NCBI GenBank assembly: GCA_028693555.1 | Contig: JAQUVD010000009.1 | Coordinates: 40,336 to 104,335, forward strand | Direction of reading: 5' to 3' | DNA length: 64,000 nt | Source of the DNA: Hespellia sp. | Lineage (GTDB): Bacteria; Bacillota; Clostridia; Lachnospirales; Lachnospiraceae | Shown: one piece after another, positions 8,488 to 17,117 of the stretch | Layout: each line of letters starts with the position of its first letter | Position numbering within the stretch: the first letter of the stretch is position 1 | Program-made: the position numbers and the translations under genes | Notes under the pieces: model-generated | The model's input: the letters and a program-made list of their open reading frames with translations, nothing else | What the model was told of the DNA's origin: nothing | Database searches by the model: none

Positions 8488-9700
8488 GCGGTTTGCTGCT
8501 AATCATATCACGATAGGCACTCGGTGACATGTTCTGATATTTTTTAAAGGTTTTCGTGAAGTAGCTCAAATCATCAATGCCACATTGAATTGCGATATCC
8601 TGAATAGAAAGGGTTGTGGTGTTTAGAAGAAATAAAGCCTGTTCTATACGCTTTTGATTTGCAAAATGTGTGAGTGTCATTCCGGTTTCTTTTTTGAAGA
8701 GAGTCGATAAATAACTGCTGTTTAAAAGCAATGTTTTTGCAACGGAAGAAAGTCTTAAATCTTCGGTTAAATTGAAGGAAATATAATTGATTGCCTGCTG
8801 TATTGGCTGGGAATATCCCTTGAGAGAATGGGACTGGACCAACAGGCAATATTTGTGAAGCATATTTTTATAGAGTGGATACAATTGCTTGATACTGGTG
8901 GTACGTTCTATTTCAAAAGCGTACTTTCTGGATATTTCATCCAGATATACCGGGTGAACATGACCGAGCTCTGCAGACTTTCTGCAAATTGTATTAAAGA
9001 TAATCATATAGTTCTTCATGTCGTGCAAAGCATCTGAAAATCGCTGTTTCAGAGCGGGCATGCCATCGTTTGTAATGATCTCATTTACAGCAGTAAGATT
9101 GCCGGTGGAAATAGCCGTCATCAGATTCCGCTCATTTTGATAGCGGTCTTCCAGCTCTTTGATTGTTTCTTTGGAGGCGGATGGGTGCTCCGTATTATAA
9201 TAATATTGAATGGAACGCTTTTCAGTATAACTATTTACTTTTATCTCGGAATCAGGCCATAGATCTTCCGCAAGGTTTTGCAGAAGTGTTCTTATCAGAC
9301 GGTCATCTGCAAGGAATGGCAGTGACTGATAATACTGGTGCATGAAACTATTTAGATTCGCCGGAAGAGAGGCCTTATTACATAATTCAAGCGTCCGGCT
9401 GATTGTCATCTTTTCATAGGTAAACGGCCCCACAAACAAAACAGAAAGCCGGTCTGAGTCAGGCAGACGCATACACACATATTCACAATTGAAATCATCA
9501 GAAATCGTTGCCAGAATGCTTCGCTGGCAGATGTCAGGAATAGTTACGGGCCATTGTTCTTCAATCTCATCCTGAGAGGTTAGAATGTGCTCGCGTAAGG
9601 CATTGTCATACACGGAATCCCATTGAAATGGTTCATTTATAATAAAAGTATGAATTCCAAACCCCGCTATCGTTTTTCGAACAAAATCAATCGTATTCAT
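8462..9700 (-). CDS. AraC-family transcriptional regulator of the glucuronide locus
   Basis: The C-terminal about 100 residues form an AraC/XylS DNA-binding domain with two helix-turn-helix units (LRLSSVAKTLLLNSSYLSTLFKKETG and LSIQDIAIQCGIDDLSYFTKTFKKY), followed by the conserved SPSAYR. The long N-terminal part is an undefined sensor-like region. The frame is open for 48 more codons upstream, but ATG 9700 has the GGAGTGAGG site and begins MNTIDFV, so it is preferred (412 residues). It is divergent from the beta-glucuronidase gene with a 174-base AT-rich gap, typical for a dedicated activator. The inducer is presumably a glucuronide or breakdown product; this is inference. Confidence 0.85.
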   Translation of the reverse strand: MNTIDFVRKTIAGFGIHTFIINEPFQWDSVYDNALREHILTSQDEIEEQWPVTIPDICQRSILATISDDFNCEYVCMRLPDSDRLSVLFVGPFTYEKMTISRTLELCNKASLPANLNSFMHQYYQSLPFLADDRLIRTLLQNLAEDLWPDSEIKVNSYTEKRSIQYYYNTEHPSASKETIKELEDRYQNERNLMTAISTGNLTAVNEIITNDGMPALKQRFSDALHDMKNYMIIFNTICRKSAELGHVHPVYLDEISRKYAFEIERTTSIKQLYPLYKNMLHKYCLLVQSHSLKGYSQPIQQAINYISFNLTEDLRLSSVAKTLLLNSSYLSTLFKKETGMTLTHFANQKRIEQALFLLNTTTLSIQDIAIQCGIDDLSYFTKTFKKYQNMSPSAYRDMISSKPPKTLTSDE

Positions 9701-9874
9701 TTTATTTGCCTCACTCCTTGTACTTTTTAATACTATTTTCGTATTTTTTCTAGTAAAAAACAAGCGCATATAGAAAAAATACCAAAAATACAAGAAAAAG
9801 TCATAACTCAAAAACAAATTGCTTGCTATGATGTGCTTAGTCAAAGGGCAAACAAATAAAAGGAGGAAATGAAT

Positions 9875-11686
9875 ATGTTATATCCAATTTTAACAGCAAG
9901 CAGATTCGTAAGTGACTTAAGTGGTGTATGGGATTTCAAGTTAGACCACGGCACTGGTTTTGAGGAAAAGTGGTACGAAGAACCGCTGCAGAACGCAGAG
10001 ACAATGCCGGTACCAGCCTCTTACAACGATTTAAAGGAAGGAATTGATCATCGTGATCATTATGGCTGGGTTTTTTACCAGAGAAAAATTGCACTGCCTG
10101 AGTTTGTAAAAGGTCAGCGTGTGATGCTTCGCTGTGATGCTGTCACACACAGAGCAAAAATTTATCTGAATGGCAATCTGATCTGTGAACATCTCGGAGG
10201 CTTCCTTCCATTTGAGGTAGAAATCTCTGACAGTATGCAGGCAGGCGAGAACCTGTTAACGGTAGCTGTAAGTAATGTGATTGATTATACAACACTTCCG
10301 GTCGGCGGTGAGTCAGATATAATGAGCGGCATGCTGGGCGGATTTGGAGAATCTCCTGATGGAAAGAAAAAGAATAATCCAAATTTTGATTTCTTTAATT
10401 ACTGTGGAATTACAAGACCAATCAGAATCTACACAACTCCAAAGGATTACATCTCGGATGTTACACTTGTTGCTTCCGTGGAAGGAAAGGATGCAAAAAT
10501 CAAGTATCAGGTAGAGACCTGTGGTACAGGAAACTGTCAGGTTGAGGTATTTGATAAAGCTGGGAAAATCGTGGCACAGAGTACGGGAACCGAAGGTGTG
10601 CTGGAGATTAAAGATGTCACATTGTGGCAGCCGTTAAAAGCATATCTTTACGATGTAAAGGTTACATTTGCAGGAGATGAATATACGGTTCCTTACGGAG
10701 TGAGAACAGTCCGAATCGACGGAACAAAGTTCCTGATCAATGAAAAGCCATTCTACTTTAAAGGATATGGTAAACATGAAGATACATTTCCAAATGGACG
10801 AGGCATAAATCTGCCAATGAATACAAAAGATATCTCTATAATGAAGTGGCAGGGAGCGAACAGTTTCCGCACAAGTCACTATCCTTATAGTGAGGAAATG
10901 ATGCGCTTATGTGATGAAGAAGGAATTGTTGTGATCGATGAGACAACAGCAGTGGGAATCAACCTGCAGTTTGGCGGCGGCGCAAACTTTGGGGGAGAAA
11001 AGTGCTCTACATTTGACAAAGAGAGAGGCGTGCAGACGCAGGAGCATCACAAAGATGTAATCCGCGATCTGATTGCAAGAGACAAGAATCATGCCTGCGT
11101 TGTGATTTGGAGTATTGCAAATGAGCCGGATTCCGGGTCAGAAGGAGCTTATGAATATTTTGAACCGCTCTTTTCACTGGCAAGAGAACTTGATCCGCAA
11201 AAACGACCATGTACGCTGGTAAGCGTTCAGATGGCAAATGCGCCTAAGAAAGACTGTACGGCAAAGCTCAGTGATATTATCTGTCTGAACCGTTATTATG
11301 GATGGTATTTTGGAGGACCGGATCTGAAAGGACCGGAACATGCACTTCGAGCAGAGCTGGAAGAGTGGGAAGCACTTGGAAAACCATTGATGTTCACAGA
11401 ATATGGTGCAGATACTGTTATGGGCTTACACGATACAACACCTGTGATGTACACCGAAGAATACCAGGTGGACTATTACAAGATGAATCACAACGTATTT
11501 GATTCGTTCTCGTTTGTTGTAGGAGAGCAGGTATGGAACTTTGCTGATTTTGCTACAAGTCAGAGTCTGCTGCGTGTGCAGGGAAATAAAAAGGGTATTT
11601 TCACAAGGGATAGAAAGCCAAAACTTGTCGCACATTATTTCAAAGACAGATGGCATGAAATTCCAGATTTTAATTATGAAAAGTAA
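9875..11686 (+). CDS. uidA: Beta-glucuronidase, glycoside hydrolase family 2
   Basis: This cleaves beta-D-glucuronides. The 603-residue protein has the GH2 order: sugar-binding jelly roll, immunoglobulin-like domain, then TIM barrel. The acid/base glutamate is in ANEPDS (about Glu417) and the nucleophile in TEYG (about Glu509). The NKK of GNKKGIFTRDRKPK is the N-x-K motif that contacts the glucuronate carboxylate and separates glucuronidases from galactosidases. The segment between GINL and QTQEH is about 22 residues, as in E. coli, marking a Loop 1 enzyme. ATG 9875 is chosen over 9869 because AGGAGG is 8 bases away. It is cytoplasmic (no signal peptide) and works with the symporter next door. 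Confidence 0.95.
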   Translation: MLYPILTASRFVSDLSGVWDFKLDHGTGFEEKWYEEPLQNAETMPVPASYNDLKEGIDHRDHYGWVFYQRKIALPEFVKGQRVMLRCDAVTHRAKIYLNGNLICEHLGGFLPFEVEISDSMQAGENLLTVAVSNVIDYTTLPVGGESDIMSGMLGGFGESPDGKKKNNPNFDFFNYCGITRPIRIYTTPKDYISDVTLVASVEGKDAKIKYQVETCGTGNCQVEVFDKAGKIVAQSTGTEGVLEIKDVTLWQPLKAYLYDVKVTFAGDEYTVPYGVRTVRIDGTKFLINEKPFYFKGYGKHEDTFPNGRGINLPMNTKDISIMKWQGANSFRTSHYPYSEEMMRLCDEEGIVVIDETTAVGINLQFGGGANFGGEKCSTFDKERGVQTQEHHKDVIRDLIARDKNHACVVIWSIANEPDSGSEGAYEYFEPLFSLARELDPQKRPCTLVSVQMANAPKKDCTAKLSDIICLNRYYGWYFGGPDLKGPEHALRAELEEWEALGKPLMFTEYGADTVMGLHDTTPVMYTEEYQVDYYKMNHNVFDSFSFVVGEQVWNFADFATSQSLLRVQGNKKGIFTRDRKPKLVAHYFKDRWHEIPDFNYEK

Positions 11687-11712
11687 ATGAGGGAGAGAAA
11701 GAGAGGTAGCAT

Positions 11713-13101
11713 ATGAAGACAAATGAAAATATCAGACCTTTTGGTATGAGAGATAAAATAGGTTATATGTTTGGTGATTTTGGAAATGATTTTACATTTA
11801 TTCTTTCCTCTTCATTCATGCTGAAATTCTATACGGATGTAATGGGAATTTCAGCCGGAGTTGTTGGTATACTTATGATGGCTGCCAGATTTATTGATGC
11901 GGTTACAGATGTTACGATGGGACAGATTGTAGACCGCTCTAAACCGACAAAGGATGGAAAGTTTAAACCTTGGATTCGCAGAATGTGTGGACCGGTCGCC
12001 ATAGCCTCCTTCCTGATCTATCAATCCGGATTCGCAGAGATGTCCTATCTGTTCAAAGTGGTGTGGATGGTAGTCACATATCTTTTATGGGGTTCCATCT
12101 TCTATACATCAATCAACATTCCATATGGCTCAATGGCATCGGCTGTATCAGCAGAGCCGAAAGACCGTGCGTCTCTGTCAACATGGAGATCAGTCGGAGC
12201 GACACTTGCAGGGCTTGTGATTGGTGTTGGAACACCGATGTTTGCATATGTGGTAGTAGATGGAAATACAGTTCTCTCAGGATCAAGAATGACAATCATT
12301 GCAGGCGTATTTGGAGTATGTGCAATCATCTGCTACATGCTGTGCTTTAAGCTGGTGAAGGAAAGAGTTCCGGTACCGGCAAACACAGAAAAGCTTCAGA
12401 TTGGAAAATTATTTAAGAGTATTCTGACAAACAGAGCGTTACTTGGAATCATTGCAGCAGCCATCTTTTTACTTTTGGCAATGCTTGGTATGCAGGGCTT
12501 TGCAGGGTTTGTATTCCCTAACTTCTATGGATCGGCAGAGGCTCAGTCAATGTCTGCTTTGTTAGGTAGTATTGCAATGTTAGTTGTCTGCGCACCATTG
12601 GCAGTGAAACTGGCGACAAAGTTTGGAAAAAAAGAATTGTCGATTGCATCGTGTCTGTTCGGTGCGGCAATGTATGTCATCTGTCTGATTGTGGTACCTG
12701 AAAATCCATACGTATATGTTGCTTTTTACACTCTTGCATATATCGGCCTCGGATTCTTTAACATGGTAATCTGGGCAATGATTACGGATGTAATTGATGA
12801 TGCAGAAGTGAAGAACGGAATACGTGAAGATGGAACAGTATATTCTGTATATTCTTTTGCAAGAAAGATTGGACAGGCAATATCTTCCGGACTGGTTGGA
12901 GCACTCCTATCAGTTGTCGGCTATACACAGGCAACCGCGTTTGATGCGGATGTAACATTGGGAATCTTTAAAATGTCATGTTATGTACCAATCGTAGGAC
13001 TTGTATTAGTTGCGCTGGCTTTAGTCTTTATTTATCCGCTGAATAAAAAACGGGTAGAAGAAAACAGTGCAGAACTGGCAAGAAGAAGAGAAACAGCATA
13101 A
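11713..13101 (+). CDS. GPH-family glycoside/hexuronide:cation symporter
   Basis: The 462-residue protein has about 12 hydrophobic segments and the hallmarks of the glycoside-pentoside-hexuronide family (MelB/UidB type): GDFGNDF near residue 20, RFIDAVTDVTMGQIVDR near residue 60 with the conserved acidic residues of the cation site, and SINIPYGSMASAVS near residue 135. It lies 26 bases behind the beta-glucuronidase, so glucuronide import is the most likely role. A different glycoside substrate cannot be excluded from sequence alone. Confidence 0.9.
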   Translation: MKTNENIRPFGMRDKIGYMFGDFGNDFTFILSSSFMLKFYTDVMGISAGVVGILMMAARFIDAVTDVTMGQIVDRSKPTKDGKFKPWIRRMCGPVAIASFLIYQSGFAEMSYLFKVVWMVVTYLLWGSIFYTSINIPYGSMASAVSAEPKDRASLSTWRSVGATLAGLVIGVGTPMFAYVVVDGNTVLSGSRMTIIAGVFGVCAIICYMLCFKLVKERVPVPANTEKLQIGKLFKSILTNRALLGIIAAAIFLLLAMLGMQGFAGFVFPNFYGSAEAQSMSALLGSIAMLVVCAPLAVKLATKFGKKELSIASCLFGAAMYVICLIVVPENPYVYVAFYTLAYIGLGFFNMVIWAMITDVIDDAEVKNGIREDGTVYSVYSFARKIGQAISSGLVGALLSVVGYTQATAFDADVTLGIFKMSCYVPIVGLVLVALALVFIYPLNKKRVEENSAELARRRETA

Positions 13102-13136
13102 TGTTTTAACTCCGTTGATTTCGTGATGCACGTCAC

Positions 13137-13166
13137 TTGACAAAAAGAGTAGAAGTGTATTATAAT
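13137..13166 (+). promoter_or_regulatory. Sigma-A promoter upstream of the amino acid ABC transporter
   Basis: TTGACA (13137-13142) and TATAAT (13161-13166) are both perfect with an 18-base spacer. Transcription should start near 13173, immediately before the long inverted repeat at 13174-13226, giving a leader of about 110 bases before the binding-protein gene. Confidence 0.75.
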
Positions 13167-13173
13167 TTTAAAC

Positions 13174-13226
13174 ATAAAGAAGAGGACAATAAGGTCGGCT
13201 TATGACAGGATTGTCCTCTTCTTTAT
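13174..13226 (+). promoter_or_regulatory. Perfect 17-bp hairpin at the start of the transporter transcript
   Basis: Bases 13174-13190 and 13210-13226 are exact reverse complements (17 bp) around a 19-base loop. The hairpin begins at the expected transcription start of the promoter at 13137-13166. The stem ends in A/T pairs, so it resembles a bidirectional intrinsic terminator for the upstream symporter gene, but no clean U tract follows. It could be that terminator, an attenuator, or a 5' stabilising stem. Confidence 0.6.
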
Positions 13227-13282
13227 TGACAGAGTCAGAGAGCTGTCAGGTAAAATAGTTTCAAAGCAGGAGGAGAAAAATT

Positions 13283-14080
13283 ATGAAAAAAGCATTCGCG
13301 GTTGCATTATGTGCAGCAATGGTGGTAGGTCTTTTGGCTGGATGTGGCAGTTCAAAGTCAGGTGACACTACAAACGAAGGAAGTACAAAAGCAGCATCAG
13401 GTAAGACATGGGTCATTGCTACAGACACGGTTTTTAAACCATTTGAGTATACCAATGAAGAGAATGAATTTGTAGGAATCGACGTAGATATCCTTGCAGC
13501 AGTTGCAAAGGATCAAGGGTTTAAGTATGAATTGCAGAGTCTTGGATGGGATGCGGCAGTAGCAGCAGTACAGGCAGGACAGGCAGATGCAATCATTGCC
13601 GGAGCAACCATCAAACAGGAACGTATTGATTCGGGCTGGATCTTCTCGGACGGTTACTATAACGCAACACAGACCTTTGTTGTATCGAAAGGCAGTGACA
13701 TCAAGTCTTTTGCTGATTTAAAAGGAAAAAATGTAGCGGTAAAAAATGGTACGGCCGGAGCTGATTATGCTAATGAATTAAAAGATGAATATGGATTTAC
13801 GGTAACTACATTTGAGGATTCACCGACCATGTATCAGGACGTTATTCTTGGAAACAGTGTGGCTTGTGTAGAAGATACACCGATTATGGCAGCATCTATC
13901 AAAGAAGGAGACTTAGCACTTGAAATTCCGGATGGAATGGCAAATGATGGAGCACCTTATGGATTCGCGATTATGGATAAGAATAATCAGGAATTAATAG
14001 ATATGTTTAATGCAGGTCTGAAAAACATTCAGGATGATGGCACCTATGATGAAATCATTAACAAATATCTTGGTGAATAG
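13283..14080 (+). CDS. Polar amino acid ABC transporter, substrate-binding lipoprotein
   Basis: The 265 residues begin with a lipoprotein signal ending in LLAGC (Cys21), then a Ser/Gly/Thr-rich linker and a type II periplasmic-type binding fold (SBP_bac_3). FKPFEYTNEENEFVGIDVDI and AVQAGQADAIIAGATI are typical of glutamine/polar amino acid binders. GGAGGAG precedes the ATG. A terminator separates it from the permease and ATPase genes, so the binding protein can be made in excess, as is common. Ligand identity is not readable. Confidence 0.93.
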   Translation: MKKAFAVALCAAMVVGLLAGCGSSKSGDTTNEGSTKAASGKTWVIATDTVFKPFEYTNEENEFVGIDVDILAAVAKDQGFKYELQSLGWDAAVAAVQAGQADAIIAGATIKQERIDSGWIFSDGYYNATQTFVVSKGSDIKSFADLKGKNVAVKNGTAGADYANELKDEYGFTVTTFEDSPTMYQDVILGNSVACVEDTPIMAASIKEGDLALEIPDGMANDGAPYGFAIMDKNNQELIDMFNAGLKNIQDDGTYDEIINKYLGE

Positions 14081-14092
14081 AAGATCGCTGAG

Positions 14093-14131
14093 ACGTGGGG
14101 AATCAATCAAATGATTTCTCACGTTTTTTTT
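14093..14131 (+). terminator. Intrinsic terminator after the binding-protein gene
   Basis: A 13-bp stem with two G-U pairs (ACGTGGGGAATCA against TGATTTCTCACGT) is followed by eight T residues. It would partly end transcripts of the binding-protein gene. Partial read-through or a weak promoter near TATAAT at 14159-14164 would feed the permease gene. Confidence 0.8.
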
Positions 14132-14206
14132 GTTCTAGGAAAATATGTCGAAGAATGATATAATTCTAAAATAATGAGTGTTAGAGATATGAAAGGAGAA
14201 AAACGA

Positions 14207-14875
14207 ATGATTGCAATTATTCAGAATTATTGGAGTATGCTTCTGTCGGCATTGGGAAAGACGTTATTATTGACCTTGTTGTCACTGGCTTTCGCGATGA
14301 TTATCGGTATGATATTTGCTTTGATGAACGTAGGCAGGAAAAGAATTTTTAATATGATTGGTACGATTTATGTAGATGCGGTGCGAGGTGTTCCGCTGAT
14401 TGTACTGGCTTACTTTATCTATTTTGGTATACCGGCAGGAATCAAAACAATGGGTGTGCAGGATTTTAGATTATCTGCATTGCAGGCGGGCACCATAGCA
14501 TTAGCGATGAACTGTGGTGCGTATATGGCCGAAATCATCCGTGCAGGTATCGAAAGTGTAGACAAGGGACAGATGGAGGCGAGCCGTAGTCTTGGTCTTA
14601 ATTATGGGAAGAGTATGCGGCTTGTTGTATTGCCGCAGGCAATAAGAACCATGATTCCATCTATCATTAATCAGTTCATTATTACATTGAAGGATACGTC
14701 TATTCTTTCTGTTATTGGATTCCCGGAATTAACAAATATGGGAAAAACGATTGCAGGAAATACGTTCCAAAGTCTTCAGACCTGGGCAATTATTGGTGTT
14801 ATGTATATGATTGTCATCATAACGTTGAGTAAGATTGCCAAAAACATAGAGAGGAGGATCAATCGTGGAAGATAA
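14207..14875 (+). CDS. Polar amino acid ABC transporter permease
   Basis: This encodes a HisM/GlnP-type inner membrane subunit with several hydrophobic helices and the EAA loop [22 protein letters not shown] near residue 125 (shortened here to its ends: EASRSLGL and VVLPQA). The frame opens at 14174, but ATG 14207 follows AAAGGAG at good spacing and begins with MIAIIQNYW, so it is preferred (222 residues). The stop overlaps the ATPase start. It pairs with the binding protein upstream and the ATPase downstream. Confidence 0.92.
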   Translation: MIAIIQNYWSMLLSALGKTLLLTLLSLAFAMIIGMIFALMNVGRKRIFNMIGTIYVDAVRGVPLIVLAYFIYFGIPAGIKTMGVQDFRLSALQAGTIALAMNCGAYMAEIIRAGIESVDKGQMEASRSLGLNYGKSMRLVVLPQAIRTMIPSIINQFIITLKDTSILSVIGFPELTNMGKTIAGNTFQSLQTWAIIGVMYMIVIITLSKIAKNIERRINRGR

Positions 14876-15605
14876 GAAAATAATGGTCCATGTCGAAAAT
14901 CTAAAAAAGAATTTCGGTAAACTGGAAGTGTTAAAGGACATTAGTATGGATATCACAGAAGGGGAAGTTGTTGTTCTACTTGGTCCTTCGGGAAGTGGAA
15001 AGTCTACATTTTTAAGATGTCTGAATCAACTTGAAACGGCAACACAGGGAAAAATTATCATTGATCAGTCTGATGTGACAGACAAACATACGGATATTAA
15101 TAAAGTTCGTGAGAATATTGGAATGGTTTTCCAGCATTTTAATCTTTTTGCACATAAAACGGTTCTGGAAAATATTACAATGGCACCGATTGAGTTAAAG
15201 CTCATGACAAAAGAAGAAGCAAAGGCTGAAGGAATGAGGCTGTTAAAACGAGTTGGAATGGATGAAAAAGCAGATGTCTACCCATCTCAGATATCAGGCG
15301 GTCAGAAACAGAGAGTAGCAATTGCGAGAGCGTTGGCAATGAAACCTGATATTATGCTATTTGACGAGCCAACGTCTGCGCTTGATCCGGAAATGGTCGG
15401 AGAAGTTCTGGCAGTTATGAAAGAGCTTGCATCGGAAGGCATGACGATGGTGGTAGTGACACATGAGATTGGCTTTGCAAGGGAAGTATCAGACCGGGTT
15501 GTATTTATGGATGATGGATATATTGTTGAACAGGGGATACCGTCAGAAGTCTTGCTAAACCCACAAGAGCCGAGAACAATTGACTTTTTGAATAAAGTGC
15601 TTTAA
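14865..15605 (+). CDS. Polar amino acid ABC transporter ATP-binding protein
   Basis: This GlnQ/HisP-type ATPase has 246 residues. Walker A is GPSGSGKST (about residue 45), the Q-loop is in MVFQHFNLF, the signature is [15 protein letters not shown], Walker B is [14 protein letters not shown], and the H-loop is VVTHEIGFA. The start is GTG, supported by GAGGAGG 7 bases upstream, and overlaps the permease stop. It powers uptake by the three-gene transporter. Confidence 0.95.
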   Translation: MEDKKIMVHVENLKKNFGKLEVLKDISMDITEGEVVVLLGPSGSGKSTFLRCLNQLETATQGKIIIDQSDVTDKHTDINKVRENIGMVFQHFNLFAHKTVLENITMAPIELKLMTKEEAKAEGMRLLKRVGMDEKADVYPSQISGGQKQRVAIARALAMKPDIMLFDEPTSALDPEMVGEVLAVMKELASEGMTMVVVTHEIGFAREVSDRVVFMDDGYIVEQGIPSEVLLNPQEPRTIDFLNKVL

Positions 15606-15615
15606 GGGGGAAACG

Positions 15616-16203
15616 ATGAAAAGAATAGTCACAATCAGCAGAGAGTATGGATCTGGTGGTGGAACAATCGGACATGCGCTGGCTGGAAAACTGGGATATG
15701 AGTATTACGACAGGGAACTGATATTAAAGACATCCCGAGATTCTTATATGGATGTGGAAAGTATCATGAAATGGGACGAGAAGGTTGCGGCAAACTTTGG
15801 ATTTGCCCAAAGCTTATTTGATTTTTATAATAAACCAATCAGTGAAAAGGTATACGAGACACAGCAGAAAATCATACGTGAAATCGGAGAAGCTGGAAAC
15901 TGTGTGATTGTCGGCAGAAATGCAAATTCGATTTTGAAGGAATTCCCTGGAAGTCTTCATGTTTTTATATATGCAGAGCCTGAGTGGAGAGTTAAATATA
16001 TGCAGGCGAAGACGCCGGAGGTATCAGAAGCAAAAATGGGAGAACAAATTCGTGAAATGGATAATGCAATCAAAAAATATTGTGCATACCACACGAATAA
16101 GGCGTTTGATGTGGCTGATAATTACGACATTTGTTTAAACACGTCAGCATTGGGAATTCAAACCTGTGTTGACATTCTCTATGAGTTAGTAATCAGGGAA
16201 TAA
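15616..16203 (+). CDS. Cytidylate kinase-like family protein
   Basis: The 195-residue protein has the P-loop-type N-terminus ITISREYGSGGGTIGHALA and the conserved NCVIVGRNAN segment of the cytidylate-kinase-like family (Pfam Cytidylate_kin2 type). These proteins are common in Clostridia, often in several copies, and their substrates are not established. GGGGG precedes the ATG, 10 bases behind the ABC ATPase, so it may be co-transcribed. A paralogue is at 38364-39005. Confidence 0.85.
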   Translation: MKRIVTISREYGSGGGTIGHALAGKLGYEYYDRELILKTSRDSYMDVESIMKWDEKVAANFGFAQSLFDFYNKPISEKVYETQQKIIREIGEAGNCVIVGRNANSILKEFPGSLHVFIYAEPEWRVKYMQAKTPEVSEAKMGEQIREMDNAIKKYCAYHTNKAFDVADNYDICLNTSALGIQTCVDILYELVIRE

Positions 16204-16222
16204 CAGCCCTGACAATAAACCG

Positions 16223-16279
16223 CTGGTTCCACGCCATTACTTTGAGATAGTTACAGGTAATGAGTGGAACCACTTTTTT
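16223..16279 (+). terminator. Terminator between convergent genes
   Basis: The arms TGGTTCCAC...CATTAC and GTAATG...GTGGAACCA pair around a loop of about 16 bases, followed by six T residues. It ends the cytidylate-kinase-like transcript and reaches the end of the convergent DnaJ-domain gene. Confidence 0.75.
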
Positions 16280-16940
16280 ATGCGATACCAATCGCGATAA
16301 TTCGATCTAAGGTTGATAAAAATGCGGAGGCCTGTGTGGTAATTTTAATCTTTTCAATGACTGTTTTTCGCTGTTCCAGATAACTGTCATACATTGCAAA
16401 TAAGAGTGCATATGGAAGATCTCTGTTCTGACTCCATTGAAACAAAATCCAGTTAATCGCATGTGAATGCCAATAAGTCCTTGGTATCTCGCCATCTTCC
16501 AATGTTTTCATGAGCGGCTGTAACTGTTCGGCAAGTTTTACGAGCTCTTCCTTTGACTCTTCGGTTTTTCCGACAAATCTGTTCTTGCATAATGGTGCAG
16601 CTTCGCTTACCAGGTCATTAATTCGATTGGCAGCTTCCCAATAAGGTGCAAAATTAGGTGTCACGAATTCGGAACGCTGATCCTGACCGGCTTTGCCATA
16701 TGTGTTTTCACGGCGCACTGCATTGCCAATGTGCCGATCATACATTCTGCGGGTGCGAGGATCACTTAAAATCTGATATGCATCCAGAACATTTTGCATG
16801 TAGGAAGTTGTGTCAAATCCGGCGGACAGGTTTGCGTCCGGATGGAACTTTTTTACCAGAAAATTCTTAGCTGCTACAATCTGTTCGTTCGTAGCGTCTG
16901 CGGATACGCCTAGCATATGATAATAGGTACAGTCTTTCAT
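16278..16940 (-). CDS. J-domain (DnaJ-like) protein
   Basis: The N-terminal about 70 residues form a J domain (YYHMLGVSADATNEQIVAAK, then HPD at 33-35, then the typical AYQILSDPRTRRMYD). The rest, about 150 residues, is helical with no glycine-rich or zinc domain, so this is a type III J protein. J domains stimulate Hsp70 ATPases, but the client or role is unknown. AGGGGAG precedes the ATG. It is a single gene, convergent to the transporter cluster. Confidence 0.85.
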   Translation of the reverse strand: MKDCTYYHMLGVSADATNEQIVAAKNFLVKKFHPDANLSAGFDTTSYMQNVLDAYQILSDPRTRRMYDRHIGNAVRRENTYGKAGQDQRSEFVTPNFAPYWEAANRINDLVSEAAPLCKNRFVGKTEESKEELVKLAEQLQPLMKTLEDGEIPRTYWHSHAINWILFQWSQNRDLPYALLFAMYDSYLEQRKTVIEKIKITTQASAFLSTLDRIIAIGIA

Positions 16941-17117
16941 ATAAATCTCCCCTTAATAAAATGTATTATTTCCCTGTGATTATCATACGACAGACAGGGA
17001 TGGAAATCAACTGCTGATTCAGGTTTGCATTTGTTGGTATTCCATGCTAAAATTTTATGGATTGTAGAGTTTGATGAAAACAAACGAATCAGATGAATGA
17101 TGAGAAAGTAGGAAAAC

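Noticed and set aside
9701..9874. Defined AraC binding sites in the divergent glucuronidase promoter
   Set aside because: The region is AT-rich with several partial repeats, but no clear direct repeat pair could be separated from background.
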